Positions 33,405 to 45,900 of a DNA stretch of 64,000 nt are shown piece by piece; position 1 is the first letter of the stretch; every line of letters begins with the position of its first letter. Below the pieces are notes generated by a model. It made no database searches and was not told the DNA's origin. It was given only the letters and a program-made list of their open reading frames with translations. Origin of the DNA: Ciborinia camelliae (lineage: Eukaryota > Ascomycota > Leotiomycetes > Helotiales > Sclerotiniaceae); NCBI GenBank assembly GCA_025890175.1, contig JANPYM010000004.1:2496682-2560681 (forward strand). Reading direction: 5' to 3'. The position numbers and the translations under genes are program-made.

Positions 33405-36400
33405 ATGGATGGTGATAGTCATGGCTACATGCCAGAGGATGTTGATTTCGATGGTTTATTGAATAATGCTCCCGTCTGGCAAAACACAACAGATCAATAT
33501 GGATTCCAGCAGCAGCAATCGCAACCCCAGCAACAACCCCAGCAGCAACACCTACAACAAGATCCATATGCTAGATATTCGACCAATCAACCCTCTTATG
33601 GACAACAGTATGATCTTTCTCACCAACAGCCTTCATACAGTTCTCTATCTTACTCGAATAATCAACCATATGCTACTCAGTATCAACATGCAAGACCATC
33701 GGACATGTTCGGTCCTTCCTCTTACAATCTTGATCCCTCCATGCCAGAATCAAACTCGTACCATGGAGCCCAAAGTTCCTTCCCCTATCAGCAAAATGCA
33801 ACCCAGCATTCCACAATTTCTCCTCAAACTCTTCAGTACAGCCTGTTGGCTCAACAGCAATTGAATAGTGCAATTCCGTCGGCCGCTTTTCAACGATCAA
33901 ATAGTGGAATTGGTAGTAAACCTGATTATAGCTATGGCCAAAGGACACAAAATAATGATGGTCATTTCTTCACCCAACCTCAGAATGGTGTTTTGCCTCA
34001 AAAATTGACTCAGAATGTATCCAACAATGCCGTGCGATATCCTTCCGTTGCCACAGATCTTGGTCCGAAGGAAGAGATGAAGAGACATCCCCCCCTCGAA
34101 GAAAAATACCATACCGCGGCGCCTGTAGCTATGGCAGCTGCTACTGCAGCTCCTCGTCAACGAGAGATGTCTTCCGAATATCGACTTATTGCTCCTGCAA
34201 ATCCACTCCGAGTCACTCATCCCGATCTCGTTGCGGACAACACTTCTTCAAGACCTCGATTTCCATATGCTCCATTCGTTGCATGGGAAGATACGCCTAT
34301 ACAAGTGACTCCTGGACTAAAAAGTTAGTACTGTCGAATTTTTTCTTTATTTGATATGAAAATCCTGCTAACAGCTCTCTCGTAGATAACATTCCAAAGT
34401 ATCATCCGAGGAAATCAAGAAGTGGAAAAGAGCTTGTAGTAGGACTAAATAAATCAAGTGAGTATTGTTGGAAATCTTTGTTTACCTCAATATTGACATC
34501 TCGGTTAGAAATCTCAACAACACCGGCAAAAACTTCACAAAAAATTCGCGTTCCAAAGAAAAAGAAGACTCATATTAGCACTTACAAAGGCACTGGCAGA
34601 TCAGCATTCGATAAAGATTTTAACATACGCGCTGATGGTACAAACACACTAACCAAGTCTCCTTCAACACCCACGGAATCAAGCTCTTCAGAGGAAGAAT
34701 CAAGTTCAGAAGAAGAGTCTGATTACGAAGATGATGAGGAAGAAGAAATGCCACCTGCAATAGACATTAGTACCGTAAGTACATATCCTCCCTCTCCAAT
34801 GGTTACTAGATGTGATTGATATATATCATGCGCTTGACATGCATCTGCCGTTGCCGTTCAATAATATGACAATAATTGACGCGTTCTCTGTGAATAAATT
34901 TCAATAAATGATTTATGTTAGCCTGCTTGCATACTTCTTTAAACATTGCTCTTGCAACACGTGTTTGGTGGATCGCAAATGCCACTGAAACGAATGCTAA
35001 CCGTGAATTTTACAGGTTCGTGAGCTCACACGTCCCAATGATATTCCCAATGCTGCCCGATGGGATGCGATAGGAATCATCTGGAAGGATCCAAACTCCA
35101 GTCCAAGTGCGGCTTCTATTACAAGTGCTATGAACGATTATGCCAATACCGTTATCGCGCTTCGAACCCAAATCAAAGATATTGCGGCAAAGATCGAAGA
35201 AGCAACTAAATCCAAAGCTCCCGAAGCACAACTAAAAAACCTCAAGAACCTCCGTGGCGAACAAACCGATGCTCTGTACCAAACAATTGAGGCAGCAAAC
35301 AAACATGGCTACGGTCCAATTGTCGAAAATCTTGGCGGTCACCAGAAGTTAGTAAGTGGCCTGACAGCCACACTTATAGAATGTACGAAATCAGAGGACT
35401 ATCTTGGTAAACTTCCAAGAGCTGTATTTGCTTTACTTGCCAAATTTCAAACACTCACCGAGGAGTTGATAAAGAAGAGTAAACTTGATGCTCTCGCGAA
35501 GCGTTGGAATAAGAAAGGAGACCAAGAAATCAAAGATTACATTAAGGTTATAATGGAGAGCACAACTGATGCAAAGCAAAGAGCTTCTGACATATTGCTG
35601 GACATGGCTAATGTTGAAGAGACCAAGAAGAGGCTTGAAAAGATAGAACAAATTAAATCTCGAACTACTGAAACCATAAAGCCCACAGCGACCAATTCAA
35701 GTTCGAAGAGACCTCATGAAGGCGACAGCAACAATGGCAAACCAAACAAAAAGTTTGCTACTGATGTTTCCGGCACCCCTACTTCGGCACCCAAATTCAC
35801 TCCAATTCCTAAGAAATCTACCACCAATCTTCTTGGAATTTCCTCCAAGCCAACTTCAAAGCCTGCTCCAAAGGTTGCGCCACCTAAGAAGAAGGAACCA
35901 TCGCCACCAATTTCATCTAGACTAGGAGATATCTTAGCCAGCATTGAGAAACCACCTGAGCCACCAAAGAAGGCTGCACAGGTTGCAGGGCCTCCAGAGA
36001 CACCCGAGCAAAAGAAGCGTCGTGAGCGAAAAGAAAGCCGACGACACCTCCGAGTCAAATTCAAGCCAGATGATGAACTTGAGCAGATTCGTCTGTTTAA
36101 ACACGAGGTGGCAGAAGATGAGGGACGACAAGATAACATGTTGAGAGATGCGCATAACAATCATTCCGAAGGTATGATGCATAAGCAACGTGTTAAGGTT
36201 ACAGATGATGAAGATGATGAATCTATGTCTGCGACAATTGAAGATCGGCCTTACCCTACTTTGGTTGAAGTCGACCTTTCAAACCTTGACAAAAATACTA
36301 CGTATGGTCCAAGTTATGTCACCAGAGGCGGAAATGTGAAATTTGTTACTCCAGAGCAAGAGGTACAAGAGCGACGAGAGGCCAATGAATTACTTGTTAT

Positions 36401-37442
36401 CTATAATGACCCTTCAGAAATCCCACCATCTGCGAAAGAACCATCTGCTGCAAATGATGCCGCTACTGCTATGGCAAAGCAATTGAAGTACCCAAATGCT
36501 CCTTGGTTGATCCAACGCCTCCACGACATTCACCAGTATGGTCCAGAATATGCACGTACCCTTGCGATTAGTCGCCTTGAAGAAAGAAAGTACAAAGAAA
36601 TGCGAGACAATCAAGCACGCGGCTTCATACAAAATGCACCATCCTCAAATGATTTTTCTTCAGCATTACAACAATTTGGTGGAGTATCACAATCTGAGCC
36701 CAACATGAACGCAGAATGGGAGAACTTGCAACGTATTGTCGCAACATTGAAAGGCAAACCATATCCACCTACCGAACCTCCTGAGTGGATGAATGAAGCT
36801 CAAAAGCAAGATTGGTGGGATGGTTATAATAGGGATCACCCTAATGCCGCAGAAGAGAGGCTGATTGCTCAAATGCAAGCCCCTCAAGCTCCCCAAGCCC
36901 CGCCAGCACCACCAATGGTACCTACACCACTTCCTTATATGCAAAGTTATCAACCGCCAATGACTCAACCGGTAATCACTTATCACGCAACTGTTCCCGA
37001 TTCCACTCAACAGGTTCAACAGTACTTTGCGAGTTTGACTGGAAATAACAATAACATGAGTGGTGACAGTAACCCGTCTTCAACTTCTCAACAATTCGAT
37101 TTCAGCGCCTGGTCCAATACCCCCGCACTCAAAGGCTATGCACCTGCTCTTCCAAGTGACAGCGCTTCATCAAGACAATGGGCAACCGGCTACCAGAATG
37201 ATGAAAATCGGGAATCTAGATCCAAGGGTAATCATTATAATGATAACTGGAAGAGAAAGAAGGGTTCGGAGTGGAAGAGAGATTCGAAGTGGGAACCATT
37301 GGATGAAAATGGTAACTACAAGGGAAAGAAACAACCGTGCAAGTTTTGGGGAGAGGGCAAATGTGCTAAGGGTACAGCTTGTACTTATTCTCATGAGCCC
37401 GAAGATCAGGGAATGGGTGGAGGTGGACGCGATCGATATTGA
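33405..37442 (+). CDS. PNUTS-like CCCH zinc-finger protein (LW domain, RVxF motif, CCCH)
   Basis: Exons are 33405-34323, 34386-34457, 34509-34774 and 35016-37442, in phase, 1227 residues. Residues 1-250 are Gln/Ser/Tyr-rich and disordered; an acidic Ser/Glu/Asp run lies near 390-415. At about 540-600, LPRAVFALLAKFQTLTEELI ... LDALAKRWNKKGDQEIKDYI resembles the LW (TFIIS N-terminal) helical bundle. LRVKFKPDDELEQIRLFK (about 763-780) has the RVxF form used to bind protein phosphatase 1. The C-terminus has one CCCH finger (CKFWGEGKC, then C, then SHEP; C-x7-C-x5-C-x3-H, about 1194-1212). This order (LW, PP1 site, CCCH) is that of PNUTS/PPP1R10, which targets PP1 to RNA polymerase II termination. 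The role is inferred. The first ATG (33405) was chosen; the in-frame codon 30 bases upstream is GTG. Intron 3 is 241 nt. Confidence 0.8.
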
Positions 37443-38671
37443 GAGTTGTGATATGTCATTATGAACGATGGATTTCTCAATTTCTTTTTTCTGCAAAGCA
37501 TAGCATGTCATTGGATGGCGTTTGGGACGAAATGAAGAGGGCATGTAACCTTTTTTTTCTACGACCATCATACACTTCGACTACTTCGGTTTACAATACA
37601 TTTGCGGCATACAGTACCCCTTATTCGCATTGCTCGATTCTGATCTACAGGTCGATTGTACTATTAGAACACGTTTTCAATACGACGCCCCGAATCTACA
37701 CATGCGGCAAAGACTACATGGATAATTTCGGTCCTGGTCTTTTGCTTTTTTTTTTCTTTTCCTTTACTTTCTATGGCTTTTCTACATTACACGTATGAGT
37801 GGGGGATAAATGTGTACGAGGGAGGATTTGTTTTGTAATATTAGGGGAGTTGGATGGATGGGTGGATGAATGGCGGGGGAGAGGATAAAATCCCACGAAA
37901 AATGGAGGGGGCTGATGTTTCGTACGGTCTAGGCCAGTGCGAGTGTCTCATAGTGTGAGGATGGTGGTGAAGTGGGATGGTGTGGAATGGAATGGATTGG
38001 AATGGTGGATGTGGGATGGTTATGGAGGGTGGAGGGTGGAGGGTGGAGGAAGTGTATTATACCGATCGATAGCTATGACTAAAGTCATGATACGATGCTA
38101 TTCGATGCAGACTTACTTTACTTTACGCTGCTGAAATTCAGTTGTTGGGTAGTATATGGTAGGGTAGGGTAGGTTAGGTTAGGGTAGAGCTGAATTGAGT
38201 TGAGAAAGCAATGGAAAGCAATGGAAAGGAAAGGAAAGTAAATGTTAAAAAATTATAGGAAACACTTGATATATGGCTACCTAGCTATCATCGGGCTACC
38301 TCCTTCACTTACCCGCCTAATCACTCACTCTCTCTCGCTCACTCAACTCCTCGATGTAATTGTTGGTTTCATCCGGCTAGTTTAGGTGGGATGGGTTGGG
38401 TTGGGATGCGATGGGATGCGATGCGGTGGGGTGCGGTGGGAAGTTGGAAGATTGGTTTACATAGCTAGGTAGATAGATCATGTATTCAATTCGCTTCTAT
38501 GAATCTTCTTGTGTGTGAATTTTGCTTCTTTGTTGTGGTGTGATGTGATGTGATGTGATTTGTTTTTTTGGAGGGGGGAGGGGAGAGGGGAGAGGAGAGG
38601 TTGGACTTTGCATTGGTGCTGTTGATGTGCGTTTGGGGGAGGGGGGGCGGGGGTTGGGTGTGGATATTTCG

Positions 38672-38890
38672 ATTTGTATTGGGGGGAAGGGGGAAGGGGA
38701 AGGGGGAAGGGGAAGGGGAAGGGGGAAGGGGAAGGGGGAAGGGGGGAAGGGGGAAGGGGGAAGGGGAAGGGGGAAGGGGGAAGGGGGAAGGGGGAAGGGG
38801 GAAGGGGGAAGGGGGAAGGGGGGAAGGGGGAAGGGGGAAGGGGGAAGGGGGAAGGGGGATGGGGGAAGGGGGATGGGGGAAGGGGGAAGA
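38672..38890 (+). repeat. G-rich array of GGGGGAA units (G-quadruplex prone)
   Basis: About 220 bases of the plus strand consist almost only of runs of four to seven G separated by AA (late copies have AT). Dozens of consecutive G runs meet the usual G-quadruplex pattern. All three plus-strand frames stay open across it, giving Gly/Lys/Arg/Glu-rich peptides that are not genes. Confidence 0.92.
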
Positions 38891-40693
38891 GAGGGGGTTT
38901 ATGATGGTGGGTTTATGATTTATGATCCATAATGGATATATATCAGAATTGAATGATTGGATTCATCTTTATTGAAGATTCAAGATTTAATACTTTTGCT
39001 ATGATTACTTTCTGTATATATGTATGTGTATTGTAGATTTTGTGTAGAGGGAGAGAGGGCGTTGCTTGTTTAATGGGGAGCTGGAAGCTGGAAGCCGGGC
39101 GGGTGGAGGAGAGGAGAGGAGAGGAGAAGGAGAGGGAAGAGGAAAGAGGGGAGGAGGGTAACGATAGATGAGTGTTTGTAATCGACTTCCCTGCCAACTT
39201 TCGAAATACGTATACTATAGGAAAACAGAGGAGATGCGATGAGGTGTTCAGATGTGACATCTGCTTCTGCAGTGATTCAATGAGATAGATATACAGTTTG
39301 GATTCGCGCTTCAATGATATAAATTACTCTATATATAATAACACTTACTCACTTTTTTAATCGTAGATCTTAAAATCTAGGTGGCTGGGTGGGGTAGCTA
39401 GGTATGGAAATCTAGATCTAGATCTTTGAATGGGATTTTAAGTTCATTACTTTTCATTACGTTCGTAACTACCTATATCTCCCTATCTAAACTTTAGAAA
39501 AGGGAAAGGAAAGGAAGCTCTCCGCATTTTACAATACACAGAGGGAAATATATCATACATATTTATATATATACATACACTTCTCCCTGATTAAAACCCC
39601 ATTTCAAATATCCTCCGAATCAACATATGCATTCACATTTATATCTGCATCCGTATTTTTCGAAAACTCGGGCCCGTTCTCTTGCCTTACTGTAGCTTAA
39701 ATTCTTCGTCTTTCTCCATAACTTCTCCTTTCTCTATCCTTTAAGAATGTAGATAGATAGAGGGATAGATAGATAGATAGATAGATACCGCAAGGTAAAT
39801 TTACAACAGTGGAGTGGATAACCTTACACGGATTCACAAAAGGATATGAGCATTGAATATAATATTCTCGCATTTTTGGTAGGGAAAAGGGGGGATGGAA
39901 AACTTGATAAGATTATTTGATATTAATCATATCACATAATGGGATTATATCATTTAAATAGCACAGGAGGTATCTATTGATATTGGAATCAATGAAGATT
40001 TTTGGGGGGAAAGTTGGAAAGTGTTTCTTGAATCCGTGAACCCATTGTTGGCAAGGTATTGTAATATTACTTGAAATGGACATGGAAAATGCGAATATTA
40101 AATATTCCTATTGATAAAACTAGCCAGCTATGCGGTGATGTCTATTGGTTCTTCTCTCTTTGTGCAAGTAGCTAGATAGTTGTAGATTATTATTCGAAAC
40201 TTCAGAACGAACTTCAACTTCATCTCTAACTGGTCTCAAAACAAACAAGAAAGAGAAACAAAGAAGAGAACACAAGAATACAGTACTATCACGGAAGCCC
40301 GTACGTAAAAATGGTTTAACAATCCCGGGATCCTTCCATCATTTCTCAGAAAGATACTGTAAGTTTTGAGGTAAGAAGATGTTCATTCATTCGTATGATC
40401 TTACAATACACGAGCTGGCTTGCGCTGATGAGCGAGAAAGAGAAAGTCAAAGACAAAGATGATGAATGAGACACCGAGGTATTCTATATCTATACCTATC
40501 TAGATTCTATACGCATCTTATACTCCATTGTTCCATCCACTTGATGTTATAAGTATAAGATGAGATGTCATGAGATAGGATGAGATGAGATCAGATCAGA
40601 TGAGATGAGATATAAGAATGATGGATGTAAGATGGAAAATATGAGATATGATAAATATAAAAATATGGTCAATCTCCCCTCCCCCCTAAATCG

Positions 40694-40724
40694 AGAACGA
40701 GCACGAGCACGAGCACGAGCACGT
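40694..40724 (+). repeat. GAGCAC hexanucleotide array
   Basis: About five copies of the hexamer GAGCAC, ending in ACGTGT. It gives the short Arg/Ala dipeptide run in one frame. No function is claimed. Confidence 0.8.
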
Positions 40725-42960
40725 GTATACGAACCCTATTCTAACATACCCTACCATACCCAGCACCTAGATATTATTACCAAAAAACGTAAGTACAATC
40801 GTACAATCAAGAAATCTTACCTTACCTTACATCGTGCCGATGGCCCGAGGTGGTATTGTATTTCTCATCTCCTCAATCTGAAAGAAATTTAAACTTAATG
40901 TAAGATAGATTTGGAAACGTAGTACGGTGATATGATACCTGGTAAGAGAGATGCGGAATGCGGGATGGATGGAAGGGCGGAAGGAAGGGTGGAAGGTTGA
41001 AAGGAAGGAAGGAAGGAAGGAAGGTTACATTCACTAGGTAGAATATAAGTGCGAGATAAGTAGTAGTTAGCGAGAGAAAGAAAATATGGGATATGCATGG
41101 GCGTGATAGATGTGATGGACAATGGTAGGTAGTTAGGGATTAGATTATATGTATGTAGGTATATAGATGAGATTGGTAGCTATTTGCACTGAATAGGTAG
41201 GTAAGATAGATTTGATGGAGGAGAATCATAATGGATGGAGGGATGGTGGTAGACTATTACCTAGGTATCTAAACAGTGAAGGATTCGGTAAACTTCTTAC
41301 CCTTAACTTCTTGCCTAATATTGGGGGCGGTAGGATTAGATTCCCCGCGAAGATCTTGAAAATGAATTTAGGGTAGGGTAGGATAGGAGGGATATAAGAT
41401 GCGATTAGTTGGGTCGAGATATATAATTACTTAAATTATATAGATGTAGCTTAGTATGATATATCAATGTAAATGTATGAGCAGGCCGCATTATATGATA
41501 AATGGAATTGCAATGCATATAAATATAACGTTCTAAAATCAATTATCCAGGATGAACATGATGAATATGAATATGAATGCGAATTTTTTATATAAAAAAG
41601 AATGTGCTCTGAAAAATATGTACAAGGGCAGGAAAGACTCAAGAATATAATTGGACACAAACAAAACAATACGCTATATATACCTACCTAGTATAATATT
41701 AATGTATTATACATCCTTCCCCCATCCCACCAAAAACTCCACATCCAAACTCCAACACTGTAGCAATGAATGAATGAATCGCTGAAGCCTAAAGGCTTTA
41801 GCTTTAGCCTAGCTTTAGCCTGTAGCCCGTAGCCTTTAGATTTCGATTGCTAATCCAAAACGTAAGTGGAAATGGAAACTCCTCACAATTCACAATTGGG
41901 GTCGGAGAAATAGGGTATGATTAGTATGGTTGTATGATTGGTCCCGAATGGCTGGTTATGCATTAGGGTTCGGTGGCTTGAGCTGAAACATAAAACTAAT
42001 TGTTTGTAATGTTTGTGATGTATGTAATGTGTGCGGTAGGCTACGTTATGTGTGTAAGCACTTGGGATTACATGGGGTGGGTTGGGTTGTGTTGGGATGT
42101 GTTGGGATGGCCATGTTGGGTTGGGATGGAACAGGATGGGATGGGTTGGAATAGGATGGGATGGGTTGCGATGGGATGGAATAGGATGGGGAGGAAGTGA
42201 ATGTGGTCCGGTTTTTGGGGGCTGAGTGTGTGAATGAAGGGGGTTGGACTGTAGATTATAGTGTATTGAATGGTGAGACGGATGGAACTTGGAAGGTGTG
42301 ATGTGGGTGAGGGGATTGGTGGGTGAGGAGCAAGGGATTAGGGATTAGGGATGAGGGTGACGGGTGACGGGATGAGGAGTGAGGTGTGAGATTCCGGTGA
42401 GATGGGATAGGTTGATATGGTATGATGTGGATGTAATGTGATGCACAGGTAAGGAATAAGGATTGATAAGATAGAAGATGAAGTGGGGGTGGGTTGGTAA
42501 TAGGATTCAGTAATCATCCTAACGATGATGAATTACGACGTAAATGTGGTCTGAGAGTATATAATATATGGATGATATGATGAGAATAGTAACAGGAGAG
42601 TGAGCACTGAGTAGTAGCCTGTGAGGGGGATCCACGAAGATGGATTTTCGAGGTTCTTCTCTTTTCTTTTACGAATTTGTGTCTGATGATCTGATTTTTG
42701 TTGTAGTGATTTGTGAAGGGTTAGGTTGGTGGAGTAAATCGTAGGTGGGAGGACGCTTTCTGCCAGGCGTTGCGAAACTGAGACATGTTCATGAAGAAGG
42801 ATCTCTTGAGATATCACCGTCGCGAGTTTCCAAGTTCAGCTTGGTGAATTTCCAGTACGGGTGTCGATACTATCCAATGAAAAGACGCCCGAGGGTGATG
42901 CGTGCGTGAGTGCGTGTGGGTGTGCGTGTAAGTTGTTGGCTTATGTAGGATAAACTCGGC

Positions 42961-45900
42961 GAAGATTACATTATAGACCATGACAGATCCCAATCAGCAG
43001 CAAAATAACACCACTCCCGCACTCGGGATGACGATTGATTAGAAGACTAGCTTACTCCTTTGGAAACGCCAGAAAGATCGAAAGTGATAGACTTAAAGAT
43101 AACAATTGAAGAATTTCGAAGCTCATGTGGTATATGCATAGGTTTTAGGCTTACATCCTTCGACGAACTTTTGATAAGAGAAATACTAGTAAGCGCCGAC
43201 CGTTTGTACATTTTCGAATTTAGATGCCAAATAAACCCTGATGTTTTGGGCTGGATGGTTTGAAATGCCGAGACGGTTTACAAGGGACAAGCGAGTTGTA
43301 TGTGTGCTATTTATGGATGTCCGGAAGTATTCGCTTGGTAAGGCAAATGTAGGCAAAACATGAAATGCGGCCTACAACCTATGGTTCCATGAAAAGAGAG
43401 CTGTAATATAAGGCTGGTGCATATGAGATATGTGGACTATTGAGCAGTTTGATAATATTCGCAATCATTACAAGCTGTGAAGAAGCTGGTCAAGCGTGAG
43501 GACTTGTTGCGTCGCAGTACTATTCATGTACTGCCACTCCTATCATATTGGCATATTTTGAGAGCATTTCACAAAAGGTACATGTGAATGATGGAGAATT
43601 TCTCGCGAAAGCAAACATGCGCAAACTGGGGCGATAAACGGGCATGATGATGTGATTATTTGAGTGCGCTGAAGAAGAGGAGCGTTACTGTATGTAGATT
43701 TTGACTATTGGATGACTAGAAAACTAGCAGTCAGTCGCTCAATGTCGTGAGACTTCCATGCAAACCCCTTTCCCAGCCATCATATACCGATGCTAATGTC
43801 AAGAAAACTTGGTAAAATGTATGTCGTAGAATTGGGACGATCAAAATGCATGAGCCATGAGACATACATCTGCTGAGTTCAATGAAATCTGTAGTTCCTA
43901 GGAGCTGGTTTGATTGATCAAATAATGACAGCAAGGTCGGATAGAACTATCGGTGGTGCAATCCAACGAAGATGTCCCAATGCGATCAGAACTGCATCAT
44001 ATTTGGTCATTGGGCATCATTAAAACTGTTGAGATGAATCAAAGGGGAAGGAGGGTTTCCTCTGTCGACAATATATCAAGATTGAAAATGGGTCATAAGG
44101 CCGCTTGCTAGATTTCTTCCTACTATATGAGTAGTTCATGCGGTGTATATCAACGGGTAAAGCTTCAAGATCTATTATCTAGTCTTTTGCATTAATATTT
44201 TGTGGTAAAGGTGTGTATTCATCAAGCAACTCTGGGAAAGGGTTGACAGCTTAATCCTCGGCCTTAAAGCGTTGCATGTTTCAATAAAAACAGTTCTATA
44301 TTAACCTGAACTCCTAATCCATGTCCGCCTTTTCTGCTTTCGAGGCAACGAACCACTTCCAAGTGGCAGGTAGATTCATTCGGCTTAGGTGAGAGGCATC
44401 TGTCGTAAATTGATAGTTGAGCATAATCCATCGTAAGCTTCTACAAGGTGTAAAGCGCAAGGAGTCGGGGGTAAAGTAAGGCAGTGAGACGTACCCACTT
44501 GAGATTCAGATGGAACTCCACATCATCTCAAGAGTGAAAGACTTTGGATGAAGAGCCATGCGCTACTGATCATACTGTAGATCTAACAACGGCACCATAA
44601 GATGGCATCAACTCAATTGGTTGGAAACCTTGGCAATCTGAAGCTTCCTGAGATAAATAGAGCAATGTTGAAATGGAATGGGATGGGAAGAGATAAAGAC
44701 ATATGCAGTAAAAGCTTTCCACGCGACCAATGAGATACTTCAACTTTTTAGTCCGGACTCGTGTATTGTAGAAGGTGCTATATCTGAAGGGATATTATAT
44801 ATGCATTCAGCAGATATATGGAGGTTTTTGCCAGAAATGATGCAATTTAGCAAGGAGTACCTACATCCTTTTCTCGACATCATAAATTGTTTATCTCCAG
44901 TTCCGGTTATTGCATGTACCGTGCTACCGTAAATAATCTTGGGATGACATGACACAACACTTGACGGCATGATTCAACCGCACTCTGAAGCTGCCTATTC
45001 CGGTATTCGGAGCATAGAGCCTTGAGACATAAAAATACAATGCCGAAGTATTATCTAGCAGAAACCTAAAGTACTGCTGCAGCTCTGCATACAATTGGGA
45101 TATTCTTTAGACGTTGTGAGAGTACTCCAGATGACTTTTGATTAATACCGTTGAAGTGTTAGAATTTGAGAGGGGAAAAGTATATGGTACACGGAATCGC
45201 TTGGTGTAACCTTCCAAACACCTTAAGTTTCCCCTCCGCTCTCCTCCTTGTACCGCATGAAAAAAGATAAAAAGGATACTCTCACCGGGAGACCAGGGTA
45301 GGAAATAGCCTGAATGAATTCAACCAATCGCTTCTAGAGAATATGCAGATATACCTGAGGAGTATTTGCCGTGCTGTGCTCACTGCTGACAGCAAGCCCC
45401 GGAGGTCCACGGGTAGGTGTAGAAATGTATTAGTTGGTGAGTAAACACGTGAAGAATACTTCGGATGAAAATTTTGAGTTGAAGAAAGAATGAACCGATC
45501 TGCTTCAGGGTAGGTATGTAATGTGGGACCGGAAGGGTGTGTGGGTGTGGGAGAATTGAATATGGGATCTGAATTTGATCTCAACGCCTAATATTATATA
45601 TAGAAGCACGGGCATTTAATTTGTTTGATTTCCTCAGATTGTTCCATCTCACGTCAGAGAATATCCATGATATTATCATAATCACGAATTAGATAAGGGT
45701 AGACTTACAATGAATCTGAAGTTTGGGATATACACAGCCACCTTACTAACCATTTCGGTAGCTAGATGGTAGATACTAGATACTAGGCAATACTACCTAG
45801 ACACTGTTTGATGTATTGTGTGAAGTGCATTTCCAACAGTAACCTTAACATTGTTCGGATACAATACAGAAACTGTGCGATGTGACAAAGATGAGCATGA

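Larger units (their letters stand above)
37443..42960. other. Gene-free, low-complexity region (left half of the 12-kb desert)
   Basis: The first 0.4 kb is 3' UTR of the zinc-finger gene. After that come many simple repeats: GGAATGGAATGG near 37985, GGTAGGGTAGG near 38155, GGGATGCGATG near 38400, the G-rich array at 38672-38890, GAGGAGAGGAGAGG near 39110, GATA runs near 39750-39787, a GAGCAC array at about 40696-40722 and GATGGGTTGG runs at 42060-42190. No credible gene. Confidence 0.5.

Noticed and set aside
38150..38190. Telomere-like GGTAGGGTAGGTTAGG run
   Set aside because: Irregular units, only one exact TTAGGG, and ordinary sequence on both sides.
38555..38932. Gly/Lys/Arg-rich open frames of 76-125 residues
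   Set aside because: Pure product of the GGGGGAA array, open in all three frames.
44678..44932. 84-residue ATG open frame in the gene desert
   Set aside because: No domain, no splice-linked neighbours, and length expected by chance in this composition.
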